From: an uncultured Bacteroidia bacterium
GTDB taxonomy: Bacteria > Bacteroidota > Bacteroidia > Bacteroidales > Prolixibacteraceae
Reading direction: 5' to 3'
Assembly (NCBI GenBank): GCA_903904515.1
Contig: CAIVCR010000076.1
Location: 31,539-95,538, forward strand
DNA: 64,000 nucleotides
This document shows, piece by piece, positions 7,592 to 16,731 of this stretch. Below the pieces are notes generated by a model. It was not told where the DNA came from and ran no database searches. It worked only from the letters and a program-made list of their open reading frames with translations. Made by a program: the position numbers and the translations under genes. Each line of letters begins with the position of its first letter. The stretch's first letter is position 1.

Positions 7592-9817
7592 ATGGCAATT
7601 ACGGTCAGGAAAAATTTCACGGTTTCGGGGTTGAGCTGCGCTTCATGTGCTGCTAACGTCGAAAAGACGTTAAGTGGTCAGCCGGGGGTGAAAAGTGCCA
7701 CCGTCAACTATGCCTCTTCAACCGTATGGGTGGAATACAACCCGGAAGCAACATCACCAACGGGTTTGCGTAATGTTGTTCAATCCTCAGGTTATGATAT
7801 CATCACTGACGAAGCAGAGGCCGGTCAACAGGCAGAAGTTACCCTTCGTGCGTCTGAGATTCTAAAACGCAAAACCATCGGGGCTTCTCTGTTAACAATT
7901 CCGATAGTTATCCTGGGAATGCTTTTTATGGATTTTCCCTATGCAAACTGGATTATGCTTTTCCTTGCAACTCCGGTTGTATTCTGGTTTGGAAGGAGTT
8001 TCTTTATCAATGCTTTCAAACAGTTAAAGCACGGCTCAACAAATATGGATACGCTGGTTGCTTTAAGTACAGGAATAGCCTATATTTTCAGCCTAATTAA
8101 TACCATTTTCCCTCATCTGCTAATGACAGCCTCCGGTCATCCTCCGGTCTATTTTGAAGCCTCCGCAGTGATCATTGTCTTCATATTGTTGGGAAAGCTA
8201 CTCGAAGAGCGGGCCAAGTCAAATACATCCTCAGCGCTGAAAAAACTCATGGGTTTACAGCCCGATACAGTGACTTTTGTTAACGAAGATGGGAGTGAAT
8301 CGATCATGGCATCATCTTCAGTGCTGATTTTTGATTTGCTGCGAGTTAAGCCGGGAGAACGTATTCCTGTTGATGGAGAGATTACCGAAGGGGGATCATT
8401 TGTGGACGAAAGTTCAATCACCGGTGAACCTGTTCCTGTCGAAAAAGTTCCCGGGAACATGGTGTTTGCCGGGACGATAAATCAAAAAGGGAGTTTCATA
8501 CTCAAAGCTCAGAAAGTTGGAAGTGAGACCCTTCTGGCCCGCATTATTCTCATGGTGCAGGAAGCGCAGGGAAGCAAGCCTCCTGTTCAAAAGCTGGTCG
8601 ATAAAGTCGCATCTGTTTTTGTCCCGGTGGTGATCGGTTTGTCGTTAATAACCTTTGGAACCTGGATGTTTTTAGGAGGGGCCCAGGCTTTACCTCAAGC
8701 CTTGCTCGCAATGGTTTCCGTTTTAATTATCGCTTGTCCTTGTGCCCTGGGCCTGGCAACACCCACCGCAATCATGGTGGGAATTGGTAAAGGGGCCGAA
8801 CACGGAATCCTCATTAAGGATGCCGACGGGCTGGAGCTTTCCCACCATATTAATGCCATTGTTTTGGATAAGACAGGGACAATCACGCAGGGGAAACCTG
8901 CCGTTACAGACTGGATCTGGAATACAAAAGATTCCGAACTATTAAAAAAGATTGTTTTAAGTATTGAATCTCAGTCTGAGCATCCCCTTGCAGGAGCAGT
9001 TTCTGCCTCTTTACGATCTGAAAACATCGAATTACTAAAGATCGAAGGGTTTCGAAGCATTACAGGCAGAGGGGTGATCGCCTCGTTCGAAAACACAGAG
9101 TATGCCATTGGAAATGAACTTTTGATGAATGATTCAGGGATATTCCTCACCTCTGAAGATAAAAAGAGCGCATACCAATTGCAGGAGCAGGCTAAAACCG
9201 TGCTTTTTGTTGGAGTGAAGGATAAAATTGAGACGATTATTGCGATTGCTGATCAGATCAAGCCAACTTCTGCGGCAGCCATTCAACGGTTAACACAGTC
9301 GGGTATCGAAATTCACATGCTAACGGGGGATAACGAACATACAGCAGAATCAATTGCAAGGCAAACAGGGATTTCCAATTTTAAAGCGGGTTGCCTTCCG
9401 GAAGATAAATCCGATTATATCAAAACCCTGCAGCAGCAAGGCAAGGTTGTGGCGATGGTGGGAGACGGAATCAACGATTCATTGGCCATGGCCCAGGCCG
9501 ATGTGAGCATTGCCATGGGAAATGGTTCGGATATTGCCATGGACGTTGCAAAGATGACCATTGTTTCATCTAATCTGGACGCTATCTCATCAGCCATTGA
9601 GCTTTCAAAACAAACCATCCGGACCATCAAACAAAATCTTTTCTGGGCATTTATCTATAACCTGATAGGTATTCCCATCGCGGCAGGGATTCTCTTTCCA
9701 TTCACCGGGTTTATGCTCAATCCGATGATCGCGGGTGGTGCAATGGCACTTAGCTCGGTTTCTGTGGTGAGTAATTCCCTTCGGCTTAAATTCAAAAAAA
9801 TGACCGTTAATCCTTAA
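7592..9817 (+). CDS. copA: Cu(I)-translocating P1B-type ATPase
   Basis: Exports Cu(I) from cytoplasm to periplasm using ATP, feeding the Cus pump next door. Domain order: one N-terminal HMA domain with GLSCASC (Cys16, Cys19); TM segments; actuator domain with TGEPVPVEK; CPC motif in TM6 (ACPCALGLATP, Cys382/Cys384) that defines copper/silver P1B pumps; phosphorylation site DKTGT (Asp426); nucleotide-binding SEHPLAGA; hinge MVGDGINDSLAMAQADV; and two final TM segments. At 741 aa with a single HMA domain the length is ordinary for this family. Same strand as cusACB and followed 11 bp later by a CopZ-like protein, so probably one copper-responsive unit, possibly with its own promoter at 7567. 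Confidence 0.96.
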   Translation: MAITVRKNFTVSGLSCASCAANVEKTLSGQPGVKSATVNYASSTVWVEYNPEATSPTGLRNVVQSSGYDIITDEAEAGQQAEVTLRASEILKRKTIGASLLTIPIVILGMLFMDFPYANWIMLFLATPVVFWFGRSFFINAFKQLKHGSTNMDTLVALSTGIAYIFSLINTIFPHLLMTASGHPPVYFEASAVIIVFILLGKLLEERAKSNTSSALKKLMGLQPDTVTFVNEDGSESIMASSSVLIFDLLRVKPGERIPVDGEITEGGSFVDESSITGEPVPVEKVPGNMVFAGTINQKGSFILKAQKVGSETLLARIILMVQEAQGSKPPVQKLVDKVASVFVPVVIGLSLITFGTWMFLGGAQALPQALLAMVSVLIIACPCALGLATPTAIMVGIGKGAEHGILIKDADGLELSHHINAIVLDKTGTITQGKPAVTDWIWNTKDSELLKKIVLSIESQSEHPLAGAVSASLRSENIELLKIEGFRSITGRGVIASFENTEYAIGNELLMNDSGIFLTSEDKKSAYQLQEQAKTVLFVGVKDKIETIIAIADQIKPTSAAAIQRLTQSGIEIHMLTGDNEHTAESIARQTGISNFKAGCLPEDKSDYIKTLQQQGKVVAMVGDGINDSLAMAQADVSIAMGNGSDIAMDVAKMTIVSSNLDAISSAIELSKQTIRTIKQNLFWAFIYNLIGIPIAAGILFPFTGFMLNPMIAGGAMALSSVSVVSNSLRLKFKKMTVNP

Positions 9818-9828
9818 AATAATTAGAC

Positions 9829-10041
9829 ATGAAAACATTAAGATTTAAGACCAATGTAAACTGTGGGGGCTGTATTTCAACGGTAACCCCTCATTTGAAC
9901 AAGCTTTCAGGAATTGAGAAATGGAGTGTCGATACCACTACTCCGGATAAGATTTTAACTGTAGAAACAGCCGATCTTGAGGCTGATACGATAATTGAAA
10001 CGTTAAAAATCGCGGGGTATAGGGGGGAAGTGATTGCTTAA
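9829..10041 (+). CDS. Small HMA-domain metallochaperone (CopZ-like)
   Basis: 70-aa stand-alone heavy-metal-associated domain with the beta-alpha-beta pattern and the metal site NCGGC (Cys12, Cys15). It probably carries Cu(I) in the cytoplasm and delivers it to the copA N-terminal domain. The glycine pair between the cysteines differs from the more usual M-x-C-x-x-C of CopZ, as Asn replaces the Met region. Eleven bases downstream of copA and directly followed by a strong terminator, so it is the last gene of the copper unit. Confidence 0.85.
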   Translation: MKTLRFKTNVNCGGCISTVTPHLNKLSGIEKWSVDTTTPDKILTVETADLEADTIIETLKIAGYRGEVIA

Positions 10042-10045
10042 GAGT

Positions 10046-10097
10046 TATAGTGATAGTTTCACTCAAAGTGAAACTATCACTATATTGATTTTGTTTT
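10046..10097 (+). terminator. Strong intrinsic terminator of the copper locus
   Basis: Perfect 18-bp stem (10046-10063 with 10067-10084) and a 3-nt loop, followed by a T-rich tract with seven consecutive T. It ends the plus-strand copper genes and lies tail to tail with the minus-strand transporter. Confidence 0.93.
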
Positions 10098-10098
10098 T

Positions 10099-11883
10099 TT
10101 AACTCGTCACCTTTTCGAGTCGTTTAATCATCGAGAACATAAACGTGGCGGAGATGGCGCAACAGACGATAAAGATCGCCCAAAGCTGCCAAAGTTCGAT
10201 CTTGCCCCAGAAAAAGCTACCTACAAAAAGGAGTTTATTTCCTACGGCTGCAGCTAAAAGCCATCCACCCTGCATCAATCCCTGGAACCTTGCCGGAGCA
10301 ACTTTTGAAACAAAGGATAATCCCATCGGGCTGAGGAATAACTCTGCAACTGTCAGTATTAAGTAGCTATTGATCAGCCAGTATGGAGAGACCCGTGAAG
10401 AGTTGGGAACAGGAGCGCCTGCTAACTCATGGGGAGAGATAACATTAAGTGAGGCAATGAGTACAAGTAAAAATCCCAAAGCTGCGATAATCATTCCAAA
10501 ACCAATCTTTTTTGGGGTTGAAGGCTCTTTTCCTATTTTATTCAGAAAAGCAAAGAGTCCCATAACCAATGTTGTTAATGCGACTATAAACAGTGGATTA
10601 AATGACTGGAAAACCTCAGGAGCAATAGAATTGGTTACCCCGTTTTGGCTCATATAATAATAGGATGATCCCGCTCCAACAATAAATAACCCGGCGCCAA
10701 TCAGTCGTGTCAGGATTGCTTTGTTTTTGCCAATCATCACAAAGATCCCCGCTATTGTAGCAATTACGGCAAGCATTGATTTTAAATCAAAGAAGAGAAA
10801 AGTAAATGAGCCAACCTCTTTAGCGATATAATCCCGGGCAAAGAAAGTCAATGTTAAACCATTCTGATGAAAGGACATCCAGAAGAATATTACCACGATA
10901 AAAACAAGGATCAGGGCAATAATGCGGGGCTTTTCCTCTTTGTTTGAAATGGTTATAATCCAGGTGATAAATGTGCCGAATAGTCCTACAGCCAGAGCGA
11001 TATCCATAACACCCAGTCCAAAATTTAAGATAGAAAAAATAATGGTCCCCACTGCCAGTGCAATAGCAAAAGCCCAGGGTTTCTTCTCAACCTGCGGTGC
11101 GCTGGCAGCCGGCACTTTTTCCTTATTTGGAAGATGCTTATTAAAAATCACATAAACCAGCATCGAAAGTAACATGGCCCCTGCAGCAATTCCAAAGGCA
11201 TAATTGTAACCTACTGAAAAAACATTTATATAACTATGCGCAAATTTTGAGAGATCAGAAATCGGACCGGTTAGCGAAACTTTATTGGCCAGCTCCTGGA
11301 ATTTAGCCGGATCTGCCATTGTTCCGTTGATGTATTGGTGACACATCGCGGGAAGACTTCCGTCGTGCAGAAACCCATTGGTTTTCAGAAACCAGTTCCT
11401 GACCCCGGTAGCAGCAAAGGGTGCAAAAAATGCGCCTACGTTAATACCCATATAAAACACCATAAAGGCTGAATCCCGGAGCTTTTCATATTTCGGATCA
11501 TCGTAAAGCTGACCCACAACTGCCTGCAGATTCCCCTTGAAAAGCCCGTTTCCAAAGGCAATCACGAAGAGACTCACAAGAGTCAGATTCAGCGATACTC
11601 CGGGAATAGCCATCAGAACATATCCAGAGAACATAATTAGGATACCACCAAATATAACGAGCTTATATTTTTTTGTGGCATCGGCTAACAATCCGCCAAT
11701 CAATGCCAGCGCATAGATTCCGAAATAGAACCAGCTGTAATATCCGCCGGCTTCCTGTTCCGTTAATCCAAATTTCACCTGTAAAAATAGTACAAGGATT
11801 GCCATCATCGTGTAAAATCCGAACCGCTCACCCATGTTTGCAAAGAAGGCTACTAAGAGCCCCCTGGGATGTCCTTTTAGCAT
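10099..11883 (-). CDS. POT/PTR family proton-coupled oligopeptide transporter
   Basis: Inner-membrane MFS carrier of the peptide transporter (POT) family, importing di- and tripeptides with protons. The N-terminus MLKGHPRGLLVAFFANMGER leads into TM1 with a GERFGFYTM motif, which corresponds to the POT signature ExxERFxYY but has Asn in place of the first Glu. About 14 hydrophobic segments are visible over 594 aa, and the C-terminal signature AELFLSPMGLSFVSKVAPAR matches the PTR2 family. An insertion with charged residues (KEKVPAASAPQVEKKP) separates the two six-helix bundles. Divergent from nnr and near pepD with its MFS partner, so this stretch favours peptide use. The substituted Glu may alter proton coupling. 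Confidence 0.88.
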   Translation of the reverse strand: MLKGHPRGLLVAFFANMGERFGFYTMMAILVLFLQVKFGLTEQEAGGYYSWFYFGIYALALIGGLLADATKKYKLVIFGGILIMFSGYVLMAIPGVSLNLTLVSLFVIAFGNGLFKGNLQAVVGQLYDDPKYEKLRDSAFMVFYMGINVGAFFAPFAATGVRNWFLKTNGFLHDGSLPAMCHQYINGTMADPAKFQELANKVSLTGPISDLSKFAHSYINVFSVGYNYAFGIAAGAMLLSMLVYVIFNKHLPNKEKVPAASAPQVEKKPWAFAIALAVGTIIFSILNFGLGVMDIALAVGLFGTFITWIITISNKEEKPRIIALILVFIVVIFFWMSFHQNGLTLTFFARDYIAKEVGSFTFLFFDLKSMLAVIATIAGIFVMIGKNKAILTRLIGAGLFIVGAGSSYYYMSQNGVTNSIAPEVFQSFNPLFIVALTTLVMGLFAFLNKIGKEPSTPKKIGFGMIIAALGFLLVLIASLNVISPHELAGAPVPNSSRVSPYWLINSYLILTVAELFLSPMGLSFVSKVAPARFQGLMQGGWLLAAAVGNKLLFVGSFFWGKIELWQLWAIFIVCCAISATFMFSMIKRLEKVTS

Positions 11884-12329
11884 AGAATTATAGTATTAAG
11901 GGGTTAAAAATTGTCTAATTGGCGCAAATATAGCGAACTTTTCCCGTCACCTTATCATGCTAAAAGTCATGTTTGAGGCGAATGAGGAAATTTGGAGAAA
12001 ACTTAAAGTCACCACTTCCGATTAACCAGGATTTAGCAGCTCGATTTTAGCCACTGGCTGCTGGCCAGAACCTCTGAGCAATTTTGTCTAATATCCATCT
12101 AAAGAATCTGTAAGGAATCCGTTTCAACCGTGCAGGTGATCTGCAAGAAGCTAGTTGCCAATTGCCAGTAGCCAGCTGCTAGTCGCCAGTCGCATCAATA
12201 TCTCAGAAATTCCTAAAACCATGGAGCCATTGTTATGCCGGTTTATTGAGAAAATTTCTCGATTATTCTGTCCGTTGCTTGACTTAAGCTAATTTCTTTG
12301 TAGCTTTGAATGAAGAATACTTAAAAGTG
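11884..12329. other. 446-bp divergent intergenic region with a GCCAGTAGC-type fold-back repeat
   Basis: Holds upstream sequence of the POT gene (minus) and nnr (plus). About 12046-12070 contains CCACTGGCTGCTGGCC and about 12151-12193 contains an inverted cluster (GCCAGTAGCCAGCTGC then TAGTCGCCAGTCGC). A second locus with the same family lies at 51258-51318. No small gene was recognised. Confidence 0.6.
12279..12308 (+). promoter_or_regulatory. Bacteroidota sigma-ABfr promoter of nnr
   Basis: TTG at 12279-12281, a 19-bp spacer, then TAGCTTTG at 12301-12308, a full match to TTG-N17-23-TAnnTTTG. Expected transcription start near 12313, which supports the ATG at 12330 rather than the in-frame TTG at 12306 as translation start. 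Confidence 0.7.
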
Positions 12330-13880
12330 ATGAAACTATTTACTACGGCCCAGGTTGCTGATCTGGATAAGTATACGATTGTAAACGAACCGATCGAACC
12401 GATTGATCTGATGGAACGGGCCTCAATGCAGGTGGCCGACTGGATGGCAGAGCATGTCAATTACAATCACCGGATTGCCATTTTCGCCGGTCCCGGGAAC
12501 AATGGGGGAGATGCCCTGGCTGTTGCCCGGATGCTCTCCCTGATGAATTTTCAGATTCAGGTTTTTATACCCGATAAGGAGAGGCGATTTTCCGATTGCT
12601 TTCTGATTAATCTAAAGCGGTTAAAAGAGTGCTCAAAGGTAACTGTGATTAACTGGGCCGATGAAATGATCCTTCCGCCACTTTCCGAAATTGACCTGAT
12701 TCTGGATGGACTTTTTGGTACGGGGTTAACCCGCCCACTCTCAGGATTCCCCGCCCGGCTGGTGAAACATCTGAATAATTCAGGAGTTCCAATTGTGTCG
12801 ATCGATATTCCTTCCGGATTAATGGGTGAAGATAATGGGGAGAATGATCCGGATGTAATCATCAGGGCAGCCTATACCCTAACCTTTGAATTTCCAAAAC
12901 TGAGTTTCCTGTTCAGTGATAATGCCCAATATACCGGAGTGTGGGAGGTATTACCAATCGGATTGCATCCTGAAGGAATTACCCAAACCGTATCACCCTG
13001 GCACTTCACTGACCGACAAACCATCTGCAGATTACTGAAGTCACGGGGAAAGTTTTCCCATAAAGGGACGTTTGGACACGCCCTTTTGGTGGCGGGAAGC
13101 TATGGTAAAATGGGAGCTGCAGTCCTTGCAGCCAAAGGATGCCTGAGATCGGGGGTCGGATTATTAACGGTTCACCTTCCCCGGACAGGCAATCAAATCA
13201 TCCAAACTGCACTTCCTGAGGCAATGGTTTCGTTTGATGAATCAGAAAATATCATCACTAACATCTTATTGTTAGCCGGATATAAAGCTGTTGGAATCGG
13301 ACCCGGAATTGGGAAATCAGGTCAAACAGCAGCTGCTTTCCAATCGCTTCTGGAAAATTATCAGGGTCCTTTGGTTGTTGATGCCGATGCGCTGAATATT
13401 CTATCTGAATATCCAGATATGCTTCCACTTCTTCCGGTTGGATCAATCCTGACACCTCACCCCGTAGAGTTTGAGCGTTTGGCGGGTCCTGTAAAAACCG
13501 ATTTCGAACGGTTATCACGGGCACGTGAATTTGCACAAATCCATCAAATTGTGTTGATTCTTAAAGGTGCAAATACATCCATTTCATTACCTGATGGAGG
13601 TTGCTGGTTCAATAGTACAGGAAATCCCGGCATGGCAACAGGAGGAAGCGGGGATGTTCTTACCGGGATACTTACCGGATTACTGGCCCAAGGTTACCTG
13701 CCCCACGAAGCTGCCTTACTTGGGGTCTATCTGCACGGACTTGCGGGCGATTTAGCTCTGGAAGGTAGCTCTCAGGAGGCATTATTGGCCGGTGAGATCG
13801 CCGATCACCTGGGGATGGCATTTTCAGATGTGAAAAATGATCCGGATTTTGGGAAACCCGAAAAAAAGAGTCACTTTTGA
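12330..13880 (+). CDS. nnr: Bifunctional NAD(P)H-hydrate epimerase / ADP-dependent dehydratase
   Basis: Repairs damaged nicotinamide cofactors in the cytoplasm: the N-terminal YjeF_N domain epimerises NAD(P)HX and the C-terminal ribokinase-like domain dehydrates S-NAD(P)HX using ADP. The N-domain runs from MKLFTTAQVADLDKYTI with the Rossmann motif GPGNNGGDALAVARML and DLILDGLFGTGLTRPL. The C-domain starts near KSRGKFSHKGTFGHALLVAG and has GIGPGIGKS, VVDADALNIL, LTPHPVEFERL and the signature NPGMATGGSGDVLTGI. About 517 aa from this start, the usual size for the fused enzyme. Start chosen from the promoter position and because the conserved N-terminus begins there. Confidence 0.96.
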   Translation: MKLFTTAQVADLDKYTIVNEPIEPIDLMERASMQVADWMAEHVNYNHRIAIFAGPGNNGGDALAVARMLSLMNFQIQVFIPDKERRFSDCFLINLKRLKECSKVTVINWADEMILPPLSEIDLILDGLFGTGLTRPLSGFPARLVKHLNNSGVPIVSIDIPSGLMGEDNGENDPDVIIRAAYTLTFEFPKLSFLFSDNAQYTGVWEVLPIGLHPEGITQTVSPWHFTDRQTICRLLKSRGKFSHKGTFGHALLVAGSYGKMGAAVLAAKGCLRSGVGLLTVHLPRTGNQIIQTALPEAMVSFDESENIITNILLLAGYKAVGIGPGIGKSGQTAAAFQSLLENYQGPLVVDADALNILSEYPDMLPLLPVGSILTPHPVEFERLAGPVKTDFERLSRAREFAQIHQIVLILKGANTSISLPDGGCWFNSTGNPGMATGGSGDVLTGILTGLLAQGYLPHEAALLGVYLHGLAGDLALEGSSQEALLAGEIADHLGMAFSDVKNDPDFGKPEKKSHF

Positions 13881-13921
13881 TAGTTCATAAATCACGGATA
13901 CAAAAACTAAAAATTATACGA

Positions 13922-15031
13922 ATGAAACAATTATCACTACTGTTATTCATAGCGCTGCTTGTTGCCGGAACTTTTGGCGCATCAGCAAAAGACGATAAAA
14001 AGAAGGGAGCCTCTGAGATGGGTGCCTTTCAGGGAGGTTTAATCTACTCGCTGCCCCGCACGGGAGTTCGTATCCTGGCAGAGGTAACTCAGGAGAAATT
14101 CTTTCATGGACCCTACTACGAATATGCAGGGAAATATTTGGGATTAAAAAATGTCGCATCATCAGATGGCGAGAGCTGGAAAATTACCGATCTGAAAATG
14201 GAAACCTTCGGTGCTCCTGATCCATCCGAAGTCCATAAAGCTAATGGAGCTGTTGCTTCAATGCTGAGTTTGTCCGATGAAGGTGTATTACTGGGAATCA
14301 ATTGCCCGGTAAAGGCAGATGGAACCAAAACATACACCACTGATTTTACCCAGACTGTTGAGCTTCCACATGATATTTGGTCTGAATTGTCGATGCATTC
14401 GTTTCTGGAGGGGAAAGACTCCACCAAACATTCTGGAGATAAACTGAAGACATTTGAGGAGAAGGCAGCTGAGGCGGGTCAGGATGTTATAAAATTGCGC
14501 AAACGGAAAGCGCTTATCCTGGCCTCAAAATATGATAGACTTCCACCAGACGGACAAGCTTACCAGGTAATGGTCGATGAATTAAACAAGATCATTAGTA
14601 ATTATGAAGCTCTTTTTATCGGGAAAACCTATAAAGTCACCCATAAATATGTGTTTGAGGTTGTTCCGGATGCCAAAGCAAATAAGGCGCTGGTTGCCTT
14701 CAGGTTTTCACCCTCTGCGGGGGTCTTGCCTGAAAGTAATGTTTCCGGAAAACCGATTATGCTTGAACTGGATCCGAACCTTGACCTTTCAAAAAATAGC
14801 GAACAGAGAGCCACTCCGGCTGCAGGTGAGACTTCAGGCAACGGATTGTTTTACCGTGTGCCCGGATCGGTTGTTGCGCGATTACTAAGTGGCAGCGATG
14901 TTCTTGCACAATCGCGTATGGCCATGGCTCAGTTTGGAATTGTATCCCCATTTCCCGATGGAATGATCAATGGCGATTTTTCAATTGAAATTCATCCTGC
15001 TACAGGTGCCATAAAACGGGTTGGAAATTAA
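13922..15031 (+). CDS. DUF4831 family secreted protein
   Basis: 369-aa protein with a signal peptide (MKQLSLLLFIALLVAGTFGA, cleavage near SAK). The mature part contains GGLIYSLPRTGVRILAEV and YEYAGKYLGL, characteristic of the Bacteroidota DUF4831 family, whose function is unknown. The start is placed at ATG 13922; the frame is open further upstream only through a TTG inside the nnr 3' end and would add a non-signal extension. Lies 41 bp after nnr on the same strand. A large inverted repeat follows the stop. No catalytic motif is seen. Confidence 0.8.
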   Translation: MKQLSLLLFIALLVAGTFGASAKDDKKKGASEMGAFQGGLIYSLPRTGVRILAEVTQEKFFHGPYYEYAGKYLGLKNVASSDGESWKITDLKMETFGAPDPSEVHKANGAVASMLSLSDEGVLLGINCPVKADGTKTYTTDFTQTVELPHDIWSELSMHSFLEGKDSTKHSGDKLKTFEEKAAEAGQDVIKLRKRKALILASKYDRLPPDGQAYQVMVDELNKIISNYEALFIGKTYKVTHKYVFEVVPDAKANKALVAFRFSPSAGVLPESNVSGKPIMLELDPNLDLSKNSEQRATPAAGETSGNGLFYRVPGSVVARLLSGSDVLAQSRMAMAQFGIVSPFPDGMINGDFSIEIHPATGAIKRVGN

Positions 15032-15054
15032 CGGGATAAGGGTGGAATATTACG

Positions 15055-15103
15055 GCAAATTGCAAAAATCAAATGCGTAACATGTTTGATTTTTGCAATT
15101 TGC
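15055..15103 (+). terminator. 19-bp inverted repeat after the DUF4831 gene
   Basis: Arms 15055-15073 and 15085-15103 pair perfectly across an 11-nt loop. The stem is A/T-rich and the following T tract is interrupted, so it may be a terminator or a palindromic repeat unit. The gap to 15292 also holds two near copies of TTCCTGATNTNCNACCAAT at about 15140 and 15172. Confidence 0.6.
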
Positions 15104-15292
15104 ATTTTAAATTTTGCATTGATTTTTCCAGCATTCCTTGTTCCTGATTTGCGACCAATCTTCACTTTTTTTCCTGATCTTCCACCAATAGTAAATCTCC
15201 TCTTTTTAACTATATTGTGGCGCTAAAATCATTTCAAAAATTTACAAAAATCATAAAATAAATCTCTTTTTAAACTTCCTTACCCAATTCAA

Positions 15293-16711
15293 ATGCAAGA
15301 ACTAAAAAAATCTCTCCGCGAGTCAAAATCAGCACGTTGGTTGATGCTCGGACTGGTGTCATTTACCATGATGTGTATGTATTACCTGACAGATGCCATG
15401 GCACCTCTGCAAGAACGGTTACAGGCAGGTTTATCCTGGTCGGCATCTGACTATGGTTTGTTTACCAGCGGTTATGGCTGGTTCAACGTGTTTTTGCTGA
15501 TGCTTGTTTTCAGCGGGATGATTCTTGACCGGATGGGGGTTCGATTCACCGGGATTCTTGCAATTGCGATTATGCTCATGGGCGGATTCATTAAATATTT
15601 GGCTATTTCAGGTCATTTTCATGGAATGTATGAATTAACAATAGGGTCGTGGCAAGTGATAGGCCCGACGACAAAATCAGCAGTGGTGGCCGGCTTCGGA
15701 TTTGCTATTTTTGGTGTTGGATGCGAGATGTTTGGTATTGCGGCTAACAAGGCAGTGGTGCGCTGGTTTCGTGGCAAAGAGATGGCACTGGCAATCGGCC
15801 TGAATACCTCGACTGGTCGTATCGGAACAGCTTTGGCAATGTTCACCCCTATTCCATTGATAAAATTAACCGGCGATATAAGCATGCCTGTAATTGTTTC
15901 CCTTTTCTTATTGGGAATTGGAATGCTGGTATTTGTCCTGTTTACGTTTATGGATCGCCAATTGGATCAGGAAGACGCGGATGCAGGTGTTGCTGCCGAT
16001 GAAGAATTTAAGTTTGCGGATATTGTCGAAATTGGCAGGAACCGCGCATTTTGGTACATCACAATCCTTTGTGTCCTGTTTTACTCAGCTGTTTTCCCCT
16101 TTATTAAGTATGCCACAAACATGATTGTTCAGAAATTTGGAATTACAGACTCTTTTGCAGGGTATATTCCCGCTTTATTACCATTCAGTGCTTTATTGCT
16201 GACGCCGGTTTTTGGAAGCATGTTCGACAAAAAAGGGAGAGGAGCCACAATCATGATTATTGGTTCTATACTGCTGGTTTGCGTCCATTTATTGTTCTCG
16301 ATACCTTCTCTTAACAGCTTTCCAATTGCAATCGGATTAGTTATGGTTTTAGGAATCGCCTTTTCAATGGTCCCTTCGGCAATGTGGCCCTCAATTGCTA
16401 AAATTATTCCTGAAAGTAAATTGGGAACAGCTTACGCATTGACATTCTGGGTTCAGAACTGGGGCCTGATGGGTGTCCCCTTACTTATTGGTGTTGTTTT
16501 GGACAAATATTGCATAACAGGTACTATAAATAAATTGGTGGATGGTAAGGAACAAATTATTACACAATATAATTATACAATTCCAATGTTGATTTTTGCC
16601 TGCTTCGGGATGGTTGCTATCGTGTTTTCATTTTTATTAAAAACAGAAGACCGTAAAAAAGGGTATGGCTTGGAATTGCCAAATATCGAACACCGAAAAA
16701 CTACAGTATAA
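15293..16711 (+). CDS. MFS transporter, MFSD1-like, paired with PepD
   Basis: 472-aa polytopic membrane protein with about 12 hydrophobic segments. The loop after TM2 has the MFS motif A form GMILDRMGVRFTG and a second one, GSMFDKKGRGATIM, lies after TM8. The start ATG 15293 gives a short cytoplasmic N-terminus before TM1. Resemblance is to the MFSD1-like group of MFS carriers rather than sugar or drug groups. It sits 20 bp upstream of the dipeptidase pepD on the same strand, so dipeptide import for intracellular cleavage is the simplest reading; this substrate is inferred from context. Confidence 0.8.
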   Translation: MQELKKSLRESKSARWLMLGLVSFTMMCMYYLTDAMAPLQERLQAGLSWSASDYGLFTSGYGWFNVFLLMLVFSGMILDRMGVRFTGILAIAIMLMGGFIKYLAISGHFHGMYELTIGSWQVIGPTTKSAVVAGFGFAIFGVGCEMFGIAANKAVVRWFRGKEMALAIGLNTSTGRIGTALAMFTPIPLIKLTGDISMPVIVSLFLLGIGMLVFVLFTFMDRQLDQEDADAGVAADEEFKFADIVEIGRNRAFWYITILCVLFYSAVFPFIKYATNMIVQKFGITDSFAGYIPALLPFSALLLTPVFGSMFDKKGRGATIMIIGSILLVCVHLLFSIPSLNSFPIAIGLVMVLGIAFSMVPSAMWPSIAKIIPESKLGTAYALTFWVQNWGLMGVPLLIGVVLDKYCITGTINKLVDGKEQIITQYNYTIPMLIFACFGMVAIVFSFLLKTEDRKKGYGLELPNIEHRKTTV

Positions 16712-16731
16712 TATTTAAAAATCATTAAGTT

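Noticed and set aside
12306..12329. Upstream TTG start of nnr
   Set aside because: It lies within the -7 box of the likely promoter and would add eight residues before the conserved N-terminus.
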